Assembly: GCF_051106095.1 (NCBI RefSeq)
Contig: NC_135786.1
Location: forward strand, 16,080,501 to 16,144,500
Source: Pogona vitticeps
Lineage: Eukaryota; Chordata; Lepidosauria; Squamata; Agamidae
DNA length: 64,000 nt
Reading direction: 5' to 3'
The notes under the pieces were generated by a model that saw nothing but the letters and a program-made list of their open reading frames with translations, had not been told where the DNA came from and made no database searches. Below, one piece after another: positions 1 through 11,660 of this stretch. Every line of letters begins with the position of its first letter. Position 1 is the first letter of the stretch. The position numbers and the translations under genes were made by a program.

Positions 1-966
1 CACATGCTCCCACTTCAGTCACCGTGTTGTTTGCAGGCCATATAAAGGCAAAAGGCAGGGGAATTCCCTCAGCTGGGAGGAGGGGATTTGGCAGGAGAGC
101 GAACCCAAAGCACATGGATGTGCAGGCTGCACACGTCACACGATGGTGTCCTAATTGGTTCCATACCCCGGCTGCCGCGCACATGTGCACTTAAGAGTCG
201 GCAGAGTCAACCGTGAGAAGCTGACCTAGGCCGGGCCCGGTGGGCCTGTGCCAGAGAAGCCTGGCAGTCCCCTTGGTAGCAGGAGCCACAAACACACCAA
301 CACCCTCCCTCCCGGTGACCGAGAATCCGACCGCGCAGCTAACAATAGTCCCGGGAACAGCCAAATAAGGCCCTTTAAGGCCTCGGCCTCACATCAACAA
401 AAAACACAATCACACGAGGTCATGGCCTGAATTGTATAAAGCTTTTCATAGAACACTTGATATTTGCAGTAACTTGGTGGGGGGGGGGAGAGGTTGAGAG
501 AGACGGTGTCCGTTGGTTAGCTTTGACAGTCACAACACAGGACTTTAAAGGAGTGGTAAAAAAAAATGCCTCGGTGGCCTCAATGAGTCTTTCTTGCATC
601 CTCAGCTGCCCCTTATGAGTGGAACTCTCCAGTTCACCACGCCCCGCCGTAGTTTGGTCCATGGTCTCAAAGCCCCCCTTGCGAAACTTGCTTCCTCTCA
701 AGCAACGCTTGTTGGAAAAAGTAGTTTCTCAGAATACACCTCCCAGAATTCTTCAGCTGGCCACGGGAAGGAGTTTGGTTCTGGGAATTGCTCATCTCCA
801 AATGTCACATTTCCAGCTCCATTTTTAAAAAACTTTTCTATCTTCAAGACAGCTTCTCTGCTATTATTTATGCTTTTGCAAGGGTGGGGGAGTTGTATTT
901 GCTTCTACCAACTGTCTAAAGGAATCTACAATAGGCTCCATTTTAAAAACGAAATAATCCACTCAG
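1..966. other. Unique intergenic DNA
   Basis: The first 430 bp are GC-richer, with several CpG sites. No coding exon, tRNA or repeat could be supported. A run of G at 478-488 is the only simple repeat. Open frames of 60-145 codons here have no recognisable protein features. Confidence 0.5.
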
Positions 967-1084
967 GTTGTGGTTCCCAACCTTGGGTAGCCAAGGTGTT
1001 TTTGGACTGTAACTCCCAGCCTAGTGAATAGTTACACCTTCCGGGAGTTGCAGTCTAAGGTCTGCCAAGGTCGGGAACCACTGT
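967..1084. mobile_element. hAT-type MITE, older copy
   Basis: gttgtggttcccaaccttggg and ccaaggtcgggaaccactgt form imperfect terminal repeats around gactgtaactcccag and cgggagttgcagtc. The flanking 8 bases agree at only about six positions, so the copy is old. Confidence 0.68.
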
Positions 1085-2383
1085 GACTAAGGGCTTAACT
1101 GAAAGGATATGCATTATAGAACTGGAAATACAGTATCATAATTCATTCTGAACATCTAGGTGTGTGAGACAACTGGCTGAAGAGAAATCACTCTGTGAAT
1201 GCTCAGAGGTATCCTTGTCTTCGTTAATATGTAACATAGGCCAAAAGAACAGACTAAATGTTTGAAGAATAGTTAAAAGTTTACAAAGATAAAGGAAACA
1301 AAGGTGTATATTGTCTTCAAGCGCTAGTTATAATTTTGTTGATTTGTTTAATTCAACACTCTCAAGGTAACTGGTTCCATTGCTGTACTACTCTAACAGT
1401 TAGGAATTTGTATAGGCTGTGAAGTAAGATATAAACCTGACAAATAAATGTTTGAAGCATTGGCTCTATGGAGATTCATAGCATGATGCTATCTATTCTG
1501 CCTTTTAAAAAAAACATAAGTCACTGTAAAAGAAGAGAAAAGCATCTGAATTCTGGATTTATTGCAGAATGCAAACCATTGGATTCAAAGGTCAACCAAT
1601 AAAGAGGCACTAAAGCAAATGAATAAAAACCAAGAAATCATAAAACATAAAATGTAGTCACATGATGAGAAACGAAAAGTAATTGTTACACCTAATAATA
1701 CAAAAGAAAAGAGAAAACAGTTCAGGAAAGAGAAGGACTTATTAACTGAGGAATCAGAGTGATGGCCGTGGATGCAAAATAGCTGCGTTGTTCAAAGCTG
1801 TCATACTCAGAGTTACCACAATGTCTAGCTTCCGGTACAAAAGGAAAACTAAGAAGAACGTTCATTGTTTGCTTTCTGGTGTTGTTATTCAAAAATCTTT
1901 GTGCAAACTCGTGTTTGATAACCAGGGTGATAACCCATGAAAGCGAATTGGTTGAATAAATGTATTTGTCATTAAGGTGCCACCCTGGTTTTGACTATTT
2001 TGCTGCAAAAAGGTAAGACAGGTCTGAAAATCCTTCTGCAAAGTCTCTGAAGCAAACTTGGCATTCATGGGAAAAAGAGGAAACACACTAATGTAGATTG
2101 GGAACACTCTGAAGAATAAAAAGCAGGCAGTAAGAATCAGTAGACGGTTCCCACAACTGAGGGATGTAAACAGTGAAGTCCACCAAGAGTTATACCAGAA
2201 CTGCTATTTTTTAAATTGTTCATAGATGATCTGGACTTAGGGTTGGCCTATTACACAATAAGAGCTATCCCTGTCATTAGGCAGAAAGAAGGACTGGTTT
2301 TTCATGTTAAGTAGGGTCAATACATGGCTTTTTAACAAACAATTTTGGTTTATTACTAGCATTTATCCAGGTTAAAAAACTAT

Positions 2384-2445
2384 AACACCTTAGGTCCTTT
2401 TAAGGAGAAAGGTGGGGTAAAAAATATCTTAAATAAATAAATATG
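2384..2445 (+). mobile_element. L2-type LINE 3' tail fragment
   Basis: caccttaggtccttttaaggagaaaggtggggtaaaaaatatcttaaataaataaat matches the last 60 bp of the copy at 5820-6275. Confidence 0.55.
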
Positions 2446-3464
2446 ATACATACCCTTTCCCTAATGCTGTCCGTCTTCTCCTCTGTCTCCAAATTATTTC
2501 TTTTGTACTGGTCTCTCTTACTCTCCACCTTGCTACTCAGTAAAACACACCTAAATCAGAGGGGTAGAAAACCTCCAGAAGGAATGGATGAATCACAACA
2601 TTTGATTGACTGCATGCATAAGCTATGCTTTGGTTAAGAGTCTACCATTCAGGCAGAATATGGAAAAAGATAATGGTTTCCAGTTTTATAATGGATTGCC
2701 AACTGACCAGTAAATAGGAAGTGTTCCTGTAGCAAGCCTGACATACTCAGTGCACAAAGAGCCACATGCGTTGGTCCCTAATTATACAGAACTTAACATG
2801 TTTAAGAGGAACTGTAGAATCAGAGGACAGATCACCAGGGATCCTATCTTTTGTTCACTGAAAATAAAAATGAAATGGCATTTTGGCTTTATTTCTTTTT
2901 AAAAACTTGAGAAGAGGCCATTTCTTTTAAAAGCAGTGTAGTGACCTTATTAAAAACTAACAACCTTGCTTCTTTGCAAATGCTTAAAATAGCTTTTGAG
3001 CCTAACGTTTGCTAGCAGAGTTGTTTGGGCTTTGCTTTGTAACTTGAGCAGTGATGTAATAGTTCGTGACACTGGATTAATCACGATACTGGGAAGGAAG
3101 CACAAGCCATGATTCAGGGCATGGAATGTTAGTTGAGGGAATTAAGAAAAACCCCAAACACTCTGTTGATTAAGTGGTGTCCGTTTCATGAGGAGCTATA
3201 ATGGAATGGATGCCACCACTGTGCGTTCTATTGATGTGATCTAACCCCACCGTCATGTGCTGTAACAGTGTGCCAGATACTCAGGGCCGCAAGGGAACAC
3301 GGTGCCCCATAATGTTTATGTGCAATCTAATGTCCCAGATGAGGAAAGCGAAGTATCTACATTCTTGGCATTGTTTTGGGAGAAGACACAGATAAGTTGG
3401 TTTCACCATGTTGTCACAGTTCAGTGTTACTTTAAAAACATGGGGCAATAGAGCTCATTTTGTA

Positions 3465-3795
3465 TTCACAAAGGCTTTCACGGCTGAGATCTAATGGTTG
3501 TTGTGGGTTTTTCGGGCTCTTTGGCCGTGTTCTGAAGGTTGTTCTTCCTAACATTTCGCCAGTCTCTGTGGCTGGCATCTTCAGAGGACAGCACTCTGTA
3601 GTTGGCTTGGGAGTGCAGTATTTATGGCTGTAAGATAGGCTTTTGTCTTTTTCTGTAGATGGGTGATTAGTGTGTCTTGTTGTGGGTGTATTGTTGTGCT
3701 AAGGAGAAGAGATTATCTGTCACTGTGGTTGATGGGTGTCATTTTGTTTTCCATGACTTCCCATTCAGCTCTTTGAGGAAAAAACTAATCAAATG
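3465..3795 (-). mobile_element. Penelope-like element tail
   Basis: On the minus strand it runs from the spacer with ataaatactgcactcc through tcctctgaagatgccagcc and agactggcgaaatgttaggaagaac to gcccgaaaaacccacaacaacc. It matches the tail of the copy at 31.3-31.9 kb, including upstream UTR sequence. The 5' part is absent. Confidence 0.72.
3546..3588 (-). ncRNA. Hammerhead-ribozyme-like motif (best-preserved core)
   Basis: Minus strand: TCCT (3588-3585), CTGAAGA (3584-3578), stem II GCCAG/CTGGC around loop CCACAGAGA, GAAA (3557-3554), TGTT, AGGA (3549-3546). Both invariant boxes are intact. Stem II has five pairs and stem I four. Stem III would be one or two pairs at most, so activity would probably need dimers, as described for Penelope hammerheads. 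Confidence 0.65.
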
Positions 3796-5162
3796 ACAAT
3801 CAGCTCTCTGTTGGAAGGGGCAGCAAAATCCACCTATTTGTTTTAAATAGTGGAACCCCAACAGCAGTACCTGTTACAGGAAAGGGACTCAACCATCAGT
3901 GGCCTCCCTGAATGGGCCACCATAACTTTCTTCTGGTTTAGAGAATGGCTGCCATTTGTTGCTGAAGGAAGAAGAGTATATTCTATCTGTCACACGTATG
4001 GCACCTTCTGAAGGCTGCAGGATTACCAGTCTTAGGGCAGATTGTCTGCTTTTAATTTGCTGTACTGTATCTTAAAATGTTGTAAGCCACATAGGAATTT
4101 GACTGAAAAAGGACTGACATGCTTATTTGAGTGATTATTGTATGGATCAAATTGTCCGCTGAGTTATGTGAATTCTTCAGCAACTGAATGGCTCTGGAAA
4201 AAAGAGTTCTGGACAGGTGTTTATGCTTCTCTCTCTCTCTTTTAAAAAAAACTCTTTTCTGATGTGTGTGTTGGCTGGTTTTCCACATTTCTAATCCACC
4301 GTTGCAACCACCTCAACTGAAATTCCTTTTACCACAAAATAACTTCTTGGGGAAAGGTAATCTAAAAGGATGCAGAGGCTTAGCTGCCTTAGAAATTCTT
4401 AGCTTGCATCTCCCCTCCACCCTTACTAGCTCATTGTCTACTGGACTCTTAATTGTGAAATAACAACTGCCCGAAACCTGATAGGCAAACAACCCCCTAA
4501 CGACTCCTCTTGACGGGTGGCGACCAGAAACTCCAGAAGAAGCCCCACCCACCCACCTGGCCGGTGTTTAACAAAGCAGACAGAAGCAGGAAGATCAATA
4601 GCAACCAGCTCTTTAGGCTTTGTGGTTGCATTGGCTAAGAAACAAAAACCTGAGAAACTGTGCAAATAGCACCTGTTCTGAACAAAGACAGCTAGCGGGA
4701 GAGAGGGTGTGTGTCTGTGATTGTGCTGCTACCAACATCCAGGCAGAGCGGCCAGAAAAGGCGGGATGGCTCCTGCCCAAAAAGCTGGCACAGCTTTGCT
4801 GTCTGTTTTAATTCGACAGGTGCACCGTTGGGTCGGTGAAGGCATATTTATCGTCACAGGTGGCTTTCATTTTCTTCCTGCTACCTCGGTGGCAGCTACT
4901 TCATGAAGATGTGCACAATTCGTGGCTGTGACTGTTGTCTTCCGTGAGGTCTTTGTTCTGTGGACCTGTACTTCAGTACAAGCCAGGCTGGCATTACGCC
5001 TGCTGTCCTTTTGCAGGTTTTGCTGTTGACCTGCGGCTGGAAAAAGGAGTTATTAAAGGGAGATGATGTGTTTTTAAAACTGTTTTCAGATGTCTGTGTT
5101 TTGAAGGGTTTTAAGTCAGCTGTCTTTTTAATATTACAGTATATATTTAATTGTATTTTGCT

Positions 5163-5392
5163 GGCAGGATAGCTCAATGAGTTGGGTTTGTGGCTGCAAA
5201 GCCAGAGACGGGGTGTTTAGTTCCCCACTGAGCCTCCTGGGAGAAGAGCCAGCCTGTGTGGCCTTGGTCAAGCTGCACGGTCCTAGGATGCTCCCCAGGA
5301 GGAGGGAATGGTAAATCACATCTGAGTACTCTCCACCTGAAAAACCCTGAAAAGGTTCACCATAAGTCAAAACTGCCTGATGGCACACAATT
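5163..5392 (+). mobile_element. tRNA-derived SINE (family 1)
   Basis: An A-box-like ggatagctcaatgagttggg and a B-box-like tagttccccactgagcc come first, then ggccttggtcaagctgcacgg, gaatggtaaatcac, and an end of cataagtcaaaactgcctgatggcacac. The last block is the usual shared 3' end of squamate tRNA SINEs. A second copy lies at about 37105-37350. Confidence 0.75.
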
Positions 5393-5819
5393 ATTGTTTG
5401 TAATTACATTTTAACACACAGTAATTGAACTCCTATAATTGATATTCACATAACATGTGCATAACTTGCTGCATCCAATTCTGGCTAATTGACAAGATAC
5501 TGGTCATATCTTGACTGTACATTTCCCAGTTTTGCAGTCAGGCACATGACCAAGCACATAACTGAGGCATGCTCTGGCACCTAATCAATTAGCCGCAATT
5601 AGCCACAGCAGGTTATAAAAACACCAACACCTTATGCAAACACCCACAGCATTCTGGCCAATATGTTTCTCCATTTTAGTGACACATGCTTTTTAAAATC
5701 TTTAATAATCTGTCTTGGGCCAGTATATTGGCAGGATAAGAGTGAAATGAAGTGAAATACATTTGGAGGAAAAGAAAAGGTCTCGCATCTTGGCTACTGG
5801 AAAAATCTTTTCCCGTCCC

Positions 5820-6275
5820 CTCCTTTCCACGGCTATGCCTTCAGCCCCCTAGACATGCTGCACAGAGGAGAGGCCTTTATCTTGGTCCCACCATCTTCAC
5901 AGGTGCCTCTGATGGGAACAGAAGAGGGCCTTCTCTGTTGCTGCTCCCAGACTCTGGAACTCCCTCCCACAGGAGGCCAGATTGGCCCCATCTTTGCTGT
6001 CCTTTCACAAGCAGACATTCTCTTCCGATGGGCTTTCCCTTAGTGATTGGCTGTCTTGGAGGGGGTTTAAAATAAAATGTTGTTCCCTGTTGCTTTGCAT
6101 CTGGTTTTGGTATTGATTTTGCTTAACGTTTTTAGTGCGGTATTTGTTTGGTTCTTTTAAATATTTGTAGACTTACTGTTTTTAGCTTTTAAATATGATC
6201 CTTTAACCATGTAAGCTGCCTCAAGTCCTTTTTAAGAAGAAAGGTGGAGTAATATTTTAAGTAAATAAAGTAAAT
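5820..6275 (+). mobile_element. L2/CR1-clade LINE 3' end
   Basis: The plus strand encodes AFSVAAPRLWNSLPQEARL then APSLLSFHKQTF, the C-terminal signature of L2-type reverse transcriptases. A 3' UTR follows, ending agctgcctcaagtccttttt, aaggtggagtaa and taaataaag. It is 5'-truncated. Confidence 0.75.
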
Positions 6276-7375
6276 TTGTTTTAGTAGCTTTTAAAGCCAA
6301 GGGACTATGAGTTAGGGATCCCTGGAAACTGAGTGGAGCTACCCTCCATGAGTGTCGCTCCCTTCCCCTTTGACCAATTTTCAAGGTTCCCCACCTCCAC
6401 ACCACAGCCTGCGGTAGATCCTCTGTGTAGCATTTTGGGTATCTGGAGAGGCTACTATGTCCAATCTAGAATTGCAGGAAGGTAATTGAATAGGAGGGGA
6501 TAAGCATTTCGTAGAGGCAGATATGGCTAGATTCAGGGCATGACCAAGCAGGAGACTGTCCCACTGTTTGTGCTGTCGTCCTCTTGTCCATTTCTGTTTT
6601 TATTCTGTCTGCAACACAGTATTACTAGTGATTACGAGCGGTTCCAATCTTTTGTCCTGAGTATGCAGTATGCTTTGTTTGACCTGACATCAGTAGGCTT
6701 TGTTTTTTTGGTAGCGTTTCCATGCTCACTTTTTTTTTTGCCTGCTTTTGGTGTTGTGTGACTGCACATATTGGTCTTCTAAGGCAGTTGCTGAAAGGGA
6801 CCAGTGGCATGGATGAGGGACATGGTGATAAGGATGGCAGAGGAGGGGGAAAGGGCCGGGGCGGCTGTGTGATGTAGGAGAGAAATGTAGGAGACTTCCA
6901 ATGAACCTTCCTGGGTTAAAGAACACTTTTGTGCACATGACAACAGTGAATTGCACTGGTGCAAAGTGCCAGAATGTGGTCCAGAGATGTTCAAGAATGG
7001 CCTCGTATCTAGCTGCATCCTCACAGAGAAAGAGAGACATCAGCTGAGGGAACGCCGAATGCAACACGTGCAAAATGTTTGAAAGAACACCTTCAAGACA
7101 CATTCACCTGTCAGAATAGCTTTTAAATTTCACCTTCATTTCTGGCACAAATCATTTTAATAAACGTGGCATTCTTGGGTAAGGAACTGGTAATTAATTC
7201 TTCTTAATTTAGCGCACGATATGGTTTTCCAACTTCCTGCTTTCAGATAAACCTTTCCCATATCTGCTCCCCTGCCAAAGAGGCCGGCTGTACTATTAGG
7301 CCAAGTGAGGAAACTGACAGGGTGCGACTTATTTGCAATGTTAGGATACCATGGAAAATGTCATTTAACTTATTG
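6276..7375. other. Intergenic DNA, nothing recognised
   Basis: A T-rich stretch at 6580-6760 and otherwise mixed sequence. Several short open frames overlap on both strands with no recognisable product. Confidence 0.5.
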
Positions 7376-7628
7376 TATTCTCGAAGGCTTTCACGGCCGG
7401 GATCCAATGGTTGTTGTAGGTTTTTCAGGCTGTTTGGCTGTGCTCTTCAGGTTTTTCTTCCTAACATTTCACCAGTCTCTGTGGCCGGCATCTTCAGAGG
7501 ACAGGAGTTAGAACTCTGTCTGTCCAGAATACAATGACAGAAACCCAGCCACAGAGAATGGCAAAACATTAGGAAGAAAAACCTCCAGAACACGGCCAAA
7601 CAGCCTGAAAAACCTACAGCAACCATTT
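7376..7628. mobile_element. Two Penelope-like tails in inverted arrangement
   Basis: The left half (7376-7505) is a tail on the minus strand, starting at gaaggctttcacggccggg and containing ggtttttcaggctgtttggc. The right half (about 7506-7628) is the same tail on the plus strand (gccacagagaatggcaaaacattaggaag ... gaaaaacctacagcaacc). The two meet near 7505 and form a long imperfect palindrome. The right arm is more decayed. Confidence 0.7.
7459..7501 (-). ncRNA. Hammerhead-ribozyme-like motif
   Basis: Minus strand: TCCT (7501-7498), CTGAAGA, stem II GCCGG/CTGGT (closed by one G-U pair), GAAA (7470-7467), TGTT, AGGA (7462-7459). Both invariant boxes are intact. Confidence 0.62.
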
Positions 7629-7724
7629 AAATTATTGTTACTGTATTTTTAATCCCAAGGCAAAAGCCTGGGAGTTCTTCAACAGGCTTCAGCTGGCTGC
7701 CAGCTGTTTATCAAGAAAAACATT

Positions 7725-7958
7725 TAGTTTATTCGTGAAGGCTTAAAGGCTGGGATCTAATGGTTGTTGTGGGTTTTTCGGGCTCTTTGGCCGTGTTCTG
7801 GAGGTTGTTCTTCCTAACGTTTCGCCAGTCTCTGTGGCCGGCATCTTCGTGAGGAGTGCTGTCCTCTGAAGATGCTGGCCACAGAGACTGGCAAAACGTT
7901 AGGAAGAACAACCTCCAGAACAAGGCCAAAGAGCCCGAAAAACCCAGAACAACCGAAA
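7725..7958. mobile_element. Second inverted pair of Penelope-like tails
   Basis: The minus-strand tail at 7725-7860 and the plus-strand tail at 7861-7958 share about 95 bp of complementary sequence (ggttgttcttcctaacgttt against aaacgttaggaagaacaacc, and on to the gcccgaaaaaccc end). They meet at 7855-7862. The plus-strand arm has CTGAAGA (7866-7872) but AAAA in place of GAAA. The minus-strand arm has GAAA but a changed CTGAAGA box. Confidence 0.72.
7862..7904 (+). ncRNA. Hammerhead-like motif, core altered
   Basis: TCCT, CTGAAGA (7866-7872), stem II GCTGG/CTGGC, then AAAA where GAAA is expected, CGTT, AGGA. The layout is the same as in the other copies, but the GAAA box is changed, so it is expected to be inactive. 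Confidence 0.5.
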
Positions 7959-8889
7959 CATTTAGTTCTTTTGGGGTTTTTTGCAGGTCTTTTGTTGTTT
8001 AGCAGGAGAAAAAGTTTTAAAAGAGGTTTTATGGAATTTGGGTATTTCACATTTACTGTTGGTTGTGTTTCACCCTTCTCCACTTACTTCTTCCAAACTT
8101 TTAGCCCTTTCCTAGTTCATTCCTGGTCCAGGCGTCTCCTTCCTTACTCTGTATTTGCTATTTATTTGAGTTTTTTTGCCGGTCTTGGTATTATTTTAAG
8201 TGAAATTTTAATAGGTGCTAATATGTTTTTTGTCAAGATGCAACACTTCCCTTATCCTCTCTCCCTTGGTTAAATTTGGGTTTTATTTCACCGTGTGTTT
8301 CTAATTGTGCTTGTTTGTTTTCTGAAATCGTTTTATCTTGTGTCTGTCTGTACTGTGTCGAAGGCTCAAAATGTTGAAGAGGACAGGGATGGAGGTGATA
8401 GTCACTGAAAAGAGCTCAATATCTTTCAGCAAGTTAATGATTTTGTTGCCTTCCTCAAGGCCTATTAAAAAGGATAATTCCGTGCCAAATGCAGAGACTG
8501 TCTGTCTAGAAGGCGTGCATGTTGCACAGTTTAGATTTCCTCAGTGCTGAATGAGCATCACAGCTTGGCACCGTTTAAAGAATAGGCCTGGACTCTGGTG
8601 TAGCAACAAATGCTTCTGTTCTTGCTTTTGTTGTGACATTTCAAAAGCTGAAAGCAAAAGAAAGTTGGAGCTTGAACATGATCTGGTTTCTTCATCTCCC
8701 AAAGCCTATCCCATCTCCACAAATCCATCCCAAGGCTGATTTTCCACTAGTCATTTTGTACATGTTATTATCATGCCATCATCTTATAAGATGTGCTTGG
8801 AGCTGATCTGAGTCATCTGTTCCCATCACATAAAAGCTTGGCATGGATGGCACAGGCTGGCTCTAGGGTACAGTAATTCAATAATCCAG
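7959..8889. other. Intergenic DNA, nothing recognised
   Basis: T-rich from 7970 to 8340, then mixed. A 133-codon open frame that begins inside the Penelope tail runs into this unique DNA; it is not taken as a gene. Confidence 0.45.
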
Positions 8890-8915
8890 TTAATAATAAT
8901 AATAATAATAATAAT
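8888..8915 (+). repeat. (AAT)n microsatellite at LINE tail
   Basis: Nine or so AAT units at the 3' end of the minus-strand LINE at 8890-9300. Confidence 0.9.
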
Positions 8916-9300
8916 TTATTGTCATTGTAAGTATATACACATACAACGAAATTCACAGACACCCAGAGACCAGACACATGCACACACATAAAATTCCCAA
9001 ACACTCCCCACCCACTAAAAGTCCCCCACTAAAAATACAAACATCTACACCGCAGGCCAAGTTACACAGTTCAACTAATTATTCACTACTGGTGGTCTTT
9101 AAGCTCATTATTAATTGCAATTATAGCTCTGGGATAAAAACTATTGAGAAAACGTGTGGTCCGAGTCTTAATTGTTCTATATCTTCTGCCAGATGGTAAC
9201 AGTTCAAAAAAGTTATAAGCAGGATGGGAAGAGTCTCTCAGGATGCTATGTGATTTCCTTAGACAGCGGGATGTGAAGATGTCATCCACAGACTGTGGCC
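8890..9300 (-). mobile_element. LINE 3' end of uncertain clade
   Basis: The minus strand encodes VDDIFTSRCLRKSHSILRD, SHPAYNFFELLPSGRRYR, TIKTRTTRFLNSF and PRAIIAINN, then a stop at about 9086. The LLPSGRRYR block is found at the C-terminus of several non-LTR retrotransposons. The 3' UTR ends cttacaatgacaataaattattatt, with an (ATT)n tail. The same 3' UTR recurs at 60660-60805. I cannot assign the clade. Confidence 0.6.
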
Positions 9301-11584
9301 AGAATTATCTTTGCATTTTGAAACAAATGAATTAACAAACACACAGAACTTAGGCTTTGTTGTAGTTGCATCAATATTTGATACCATTCCTAGCAGAGTT
9401 CTGGAAAACTGTTTTTGGATTATAACTCCCAGAATCGCCCAGCCTTCCCTGTCATAATACATTGCTATTTTTTTAAGGTGCCACAAGAATCTTTCTTTTA
9501 TGTGTGTACTCCCCACGCACACATCTGATCTGTTCCCAAATAAGGGCACACAGATCAGCACCCAATTTCCCCTGTGCCCCTCTGGAGATACCTCAATCTT
9601 ATCTATGCCACTATTTTGGGTTTCTATGGAAAACTATTGGAGAAACATAAGCTATAATACCTTGGGTGTGTGTGTGTTCCTCTTCCCATTGGTAGCCATT
9701 GGCAGTTTAGTTCTTTGGCATGGTATTGTACCACTACTGCACACCCACTAGCAACAAAACAAGGCAGGGGACAGAAAAACAGACCCTAATGTCCTGCCTT
9801 CTGACCTAACCACTCAGGACACATACAAAATGCATACATTAATCTGTATGTGCACATGTACATCCACAGAGTCTAAGTAGTATAATAAATTATAGCTATG
9901 TTAAAAAGAATGAGAAAGTAAATTTGAAAATGAAAGGTCCAGGCAATATGCTACACTAACACGAGGGGGGGGGATCTCATCAATACACATCACTCTATCC
10001 TGCAGCTAAGCTAAATGCCAGGGAGAGCGGCTGCAAGGAAATACAGCCTAAAGACCCAGAATCCCTTTTGAGTTCCTCAAGTGATTGAACCATACAGGCT
10101 GGATTTTGGCATCATGGCAGATGAAAATGTCAGTCTCCTTCTCTCTTGGGGTCAAATCAGCATTTTCCTTTCACGGTACCAATATTTCCAATTTCCCGTT
10201 TCTTGTTTTTAACCATGCTGCATATGTTCAACTCCAAGAATAAGGGAATTGTGAAGTGCGCCATTCCGCTCTGTGAGTGTCCTGTGATCACCACAGAAAT
10301 GAAGGAATAGCCCAGATTTGATTCATGATTTGCCAACTGGCCAACCATGTTACATGGCTTCAATATGAACAGCAACAAAAATGGAATAATATTTGTGGAA
10401 TTCATAAACTCTTGTACTTGTGTGACTGTAGTGGAATTGGGTGCACCCAGTCCAGGCGCTTCAGAATCCCATTGATTTCGGAAACAGAAGTTTTCTGGCA
10501 TATGCTTAGTAGTCTTCTGTTGAAATAAATGGGTCTAATTTTGGCTGAATAGCACTTAATGTGTATGTGTGTGTGCACATGCTTTGCTGTAATTTGTTGC
10601 CAATTCTCATGCCAGACTGCAAGGATTTCTTCACCTGTTGGTTTGACGTGGCCAGATGCTTTCTGCTAAAATAACAGCCTGTCTGGTATCTTTTTTGTTG
10701 AGGTTTCAAGCTGTTATCACTCTTACACTTTTAATCACTCTGAATCACAACAGCCATATGGGACAGTAGAGCATAGAAACATGAGGCATCAGTTCACTGC
10801 AATTCCCTGGAATTAAGTCATTCTGTTCTCTTTCACAGCTCAGTATTTTCATTCTCATATTCACTTGCGAGATAGCTAATGGTGCCGTGGGAAATACAGC
10901 CTGGTTGTTCTTTCTGCAAGCTTCCAAATTTGCTGAAGCTATGCAAAATGCATCCTCTGGAATTTGTTTCAGGATCAATTATTTTGTGTCTCTTTCTATT
11001 TGCTGTATCTGATGAAGGAATCCATCTGTAGTTGGAGGGAAAGAATTGAACAGAGACTTATTTGCATGCAGATAGCCTGGATCTCCTTGTTAGTGGCTCC
11101 TGGTGGAAGCAAAGACTGCTAGAACTCATTTGTTGATGTAAGTTGCTAATCTGGTGGCAGTGGCGGAATGGGGCCTTCTAGGGAAGCTGTCACAACGAGC
11201 ATCTGTACCTCCATATATGCTACGACACCACTGCCTTCATAAGAGCTCTGTATCCTTCCACTTTACCATAAAACAACTGTCAGAGAAGGTAGTAGAGTTC
11301 ACAGTTGAATGCTAAGCTAGGAAACAAAGGGGTGAGGGAGAGGTAAAAAGACAGAGGAAGTTGGAGGAGAGGAACCACCAAAGCAAGGAAGAGGGAGGAG
11401 GTGTGAAAGATAAGACTGCAGGTTTCATTTCTACAGCATAAACACTGATTAAGAAACAATCCCATACTGTATTTGTCTAAGAAACAAGCCCATGTTGAGG
11501 CTAATGAGAAAATAAAGTTCGACTTACAACAGCTAGATTTCCAACCACTGTCAACAAATCAGTTACCTGTTTGCTAATGTAAAA
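9301..11584. other. Intergenic DNA with small repeat fragments
   Basis: A hAT-MITE-like scrap (ggattataactcccagaatcgcc, 9417-9439) and a tail scrap (aaggtgccacaagaatcttt, 9475-9494). A G-run lies at about 9964. The rest, including 10.1-11.5 kb, shows no recognisable gene or repeat. Confidence 0.5.
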
Positions 11585-11660
11585 AAAACCCATGCCATAT
11601 GAAACCATCCAGCATTCTGTATATGTCATGGGCACCTAGTTGCATCTGGAGAAGCCATAC
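11585..11660 (+). repeat. Fragment of the same sauropsid repeat
   Basis: atgccatatgaaaccatccagcattctgtatatgtcatgggcacctagttgcatctgg parallels 12250-12315. Confidence 0.5.

Larger units (their letters stand above)
1085..5162. other. Intergenic DNA, mostly unique
   Basis: AT-rich sequence apart from the LINE tail at 2384 and the Penelope tail at 3465. No exon signals or conserved protein wording were found at 1100-2380, 2450-3460 or 3800-5160. Confidence 0.5.

Noticed and set aside
5163-5235. tRNA gene
   Set aside because: A- and B-box-like text is present, but no cloverleaf can be drawn and the sequence continues into a SINE body; the same holds for the other SINE heads.
7872-8273. 133-codon open frame starting in a Penelope tail
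   Set aside because: The first part is the repeat tail and the rest is T-rich unique DNA giving a random hydrophobic peptide.
10157-10501. 114-codon minus-strand open frame
   Set aside because: No recognisable domain, no splice or promoter context, and ordinary composition.
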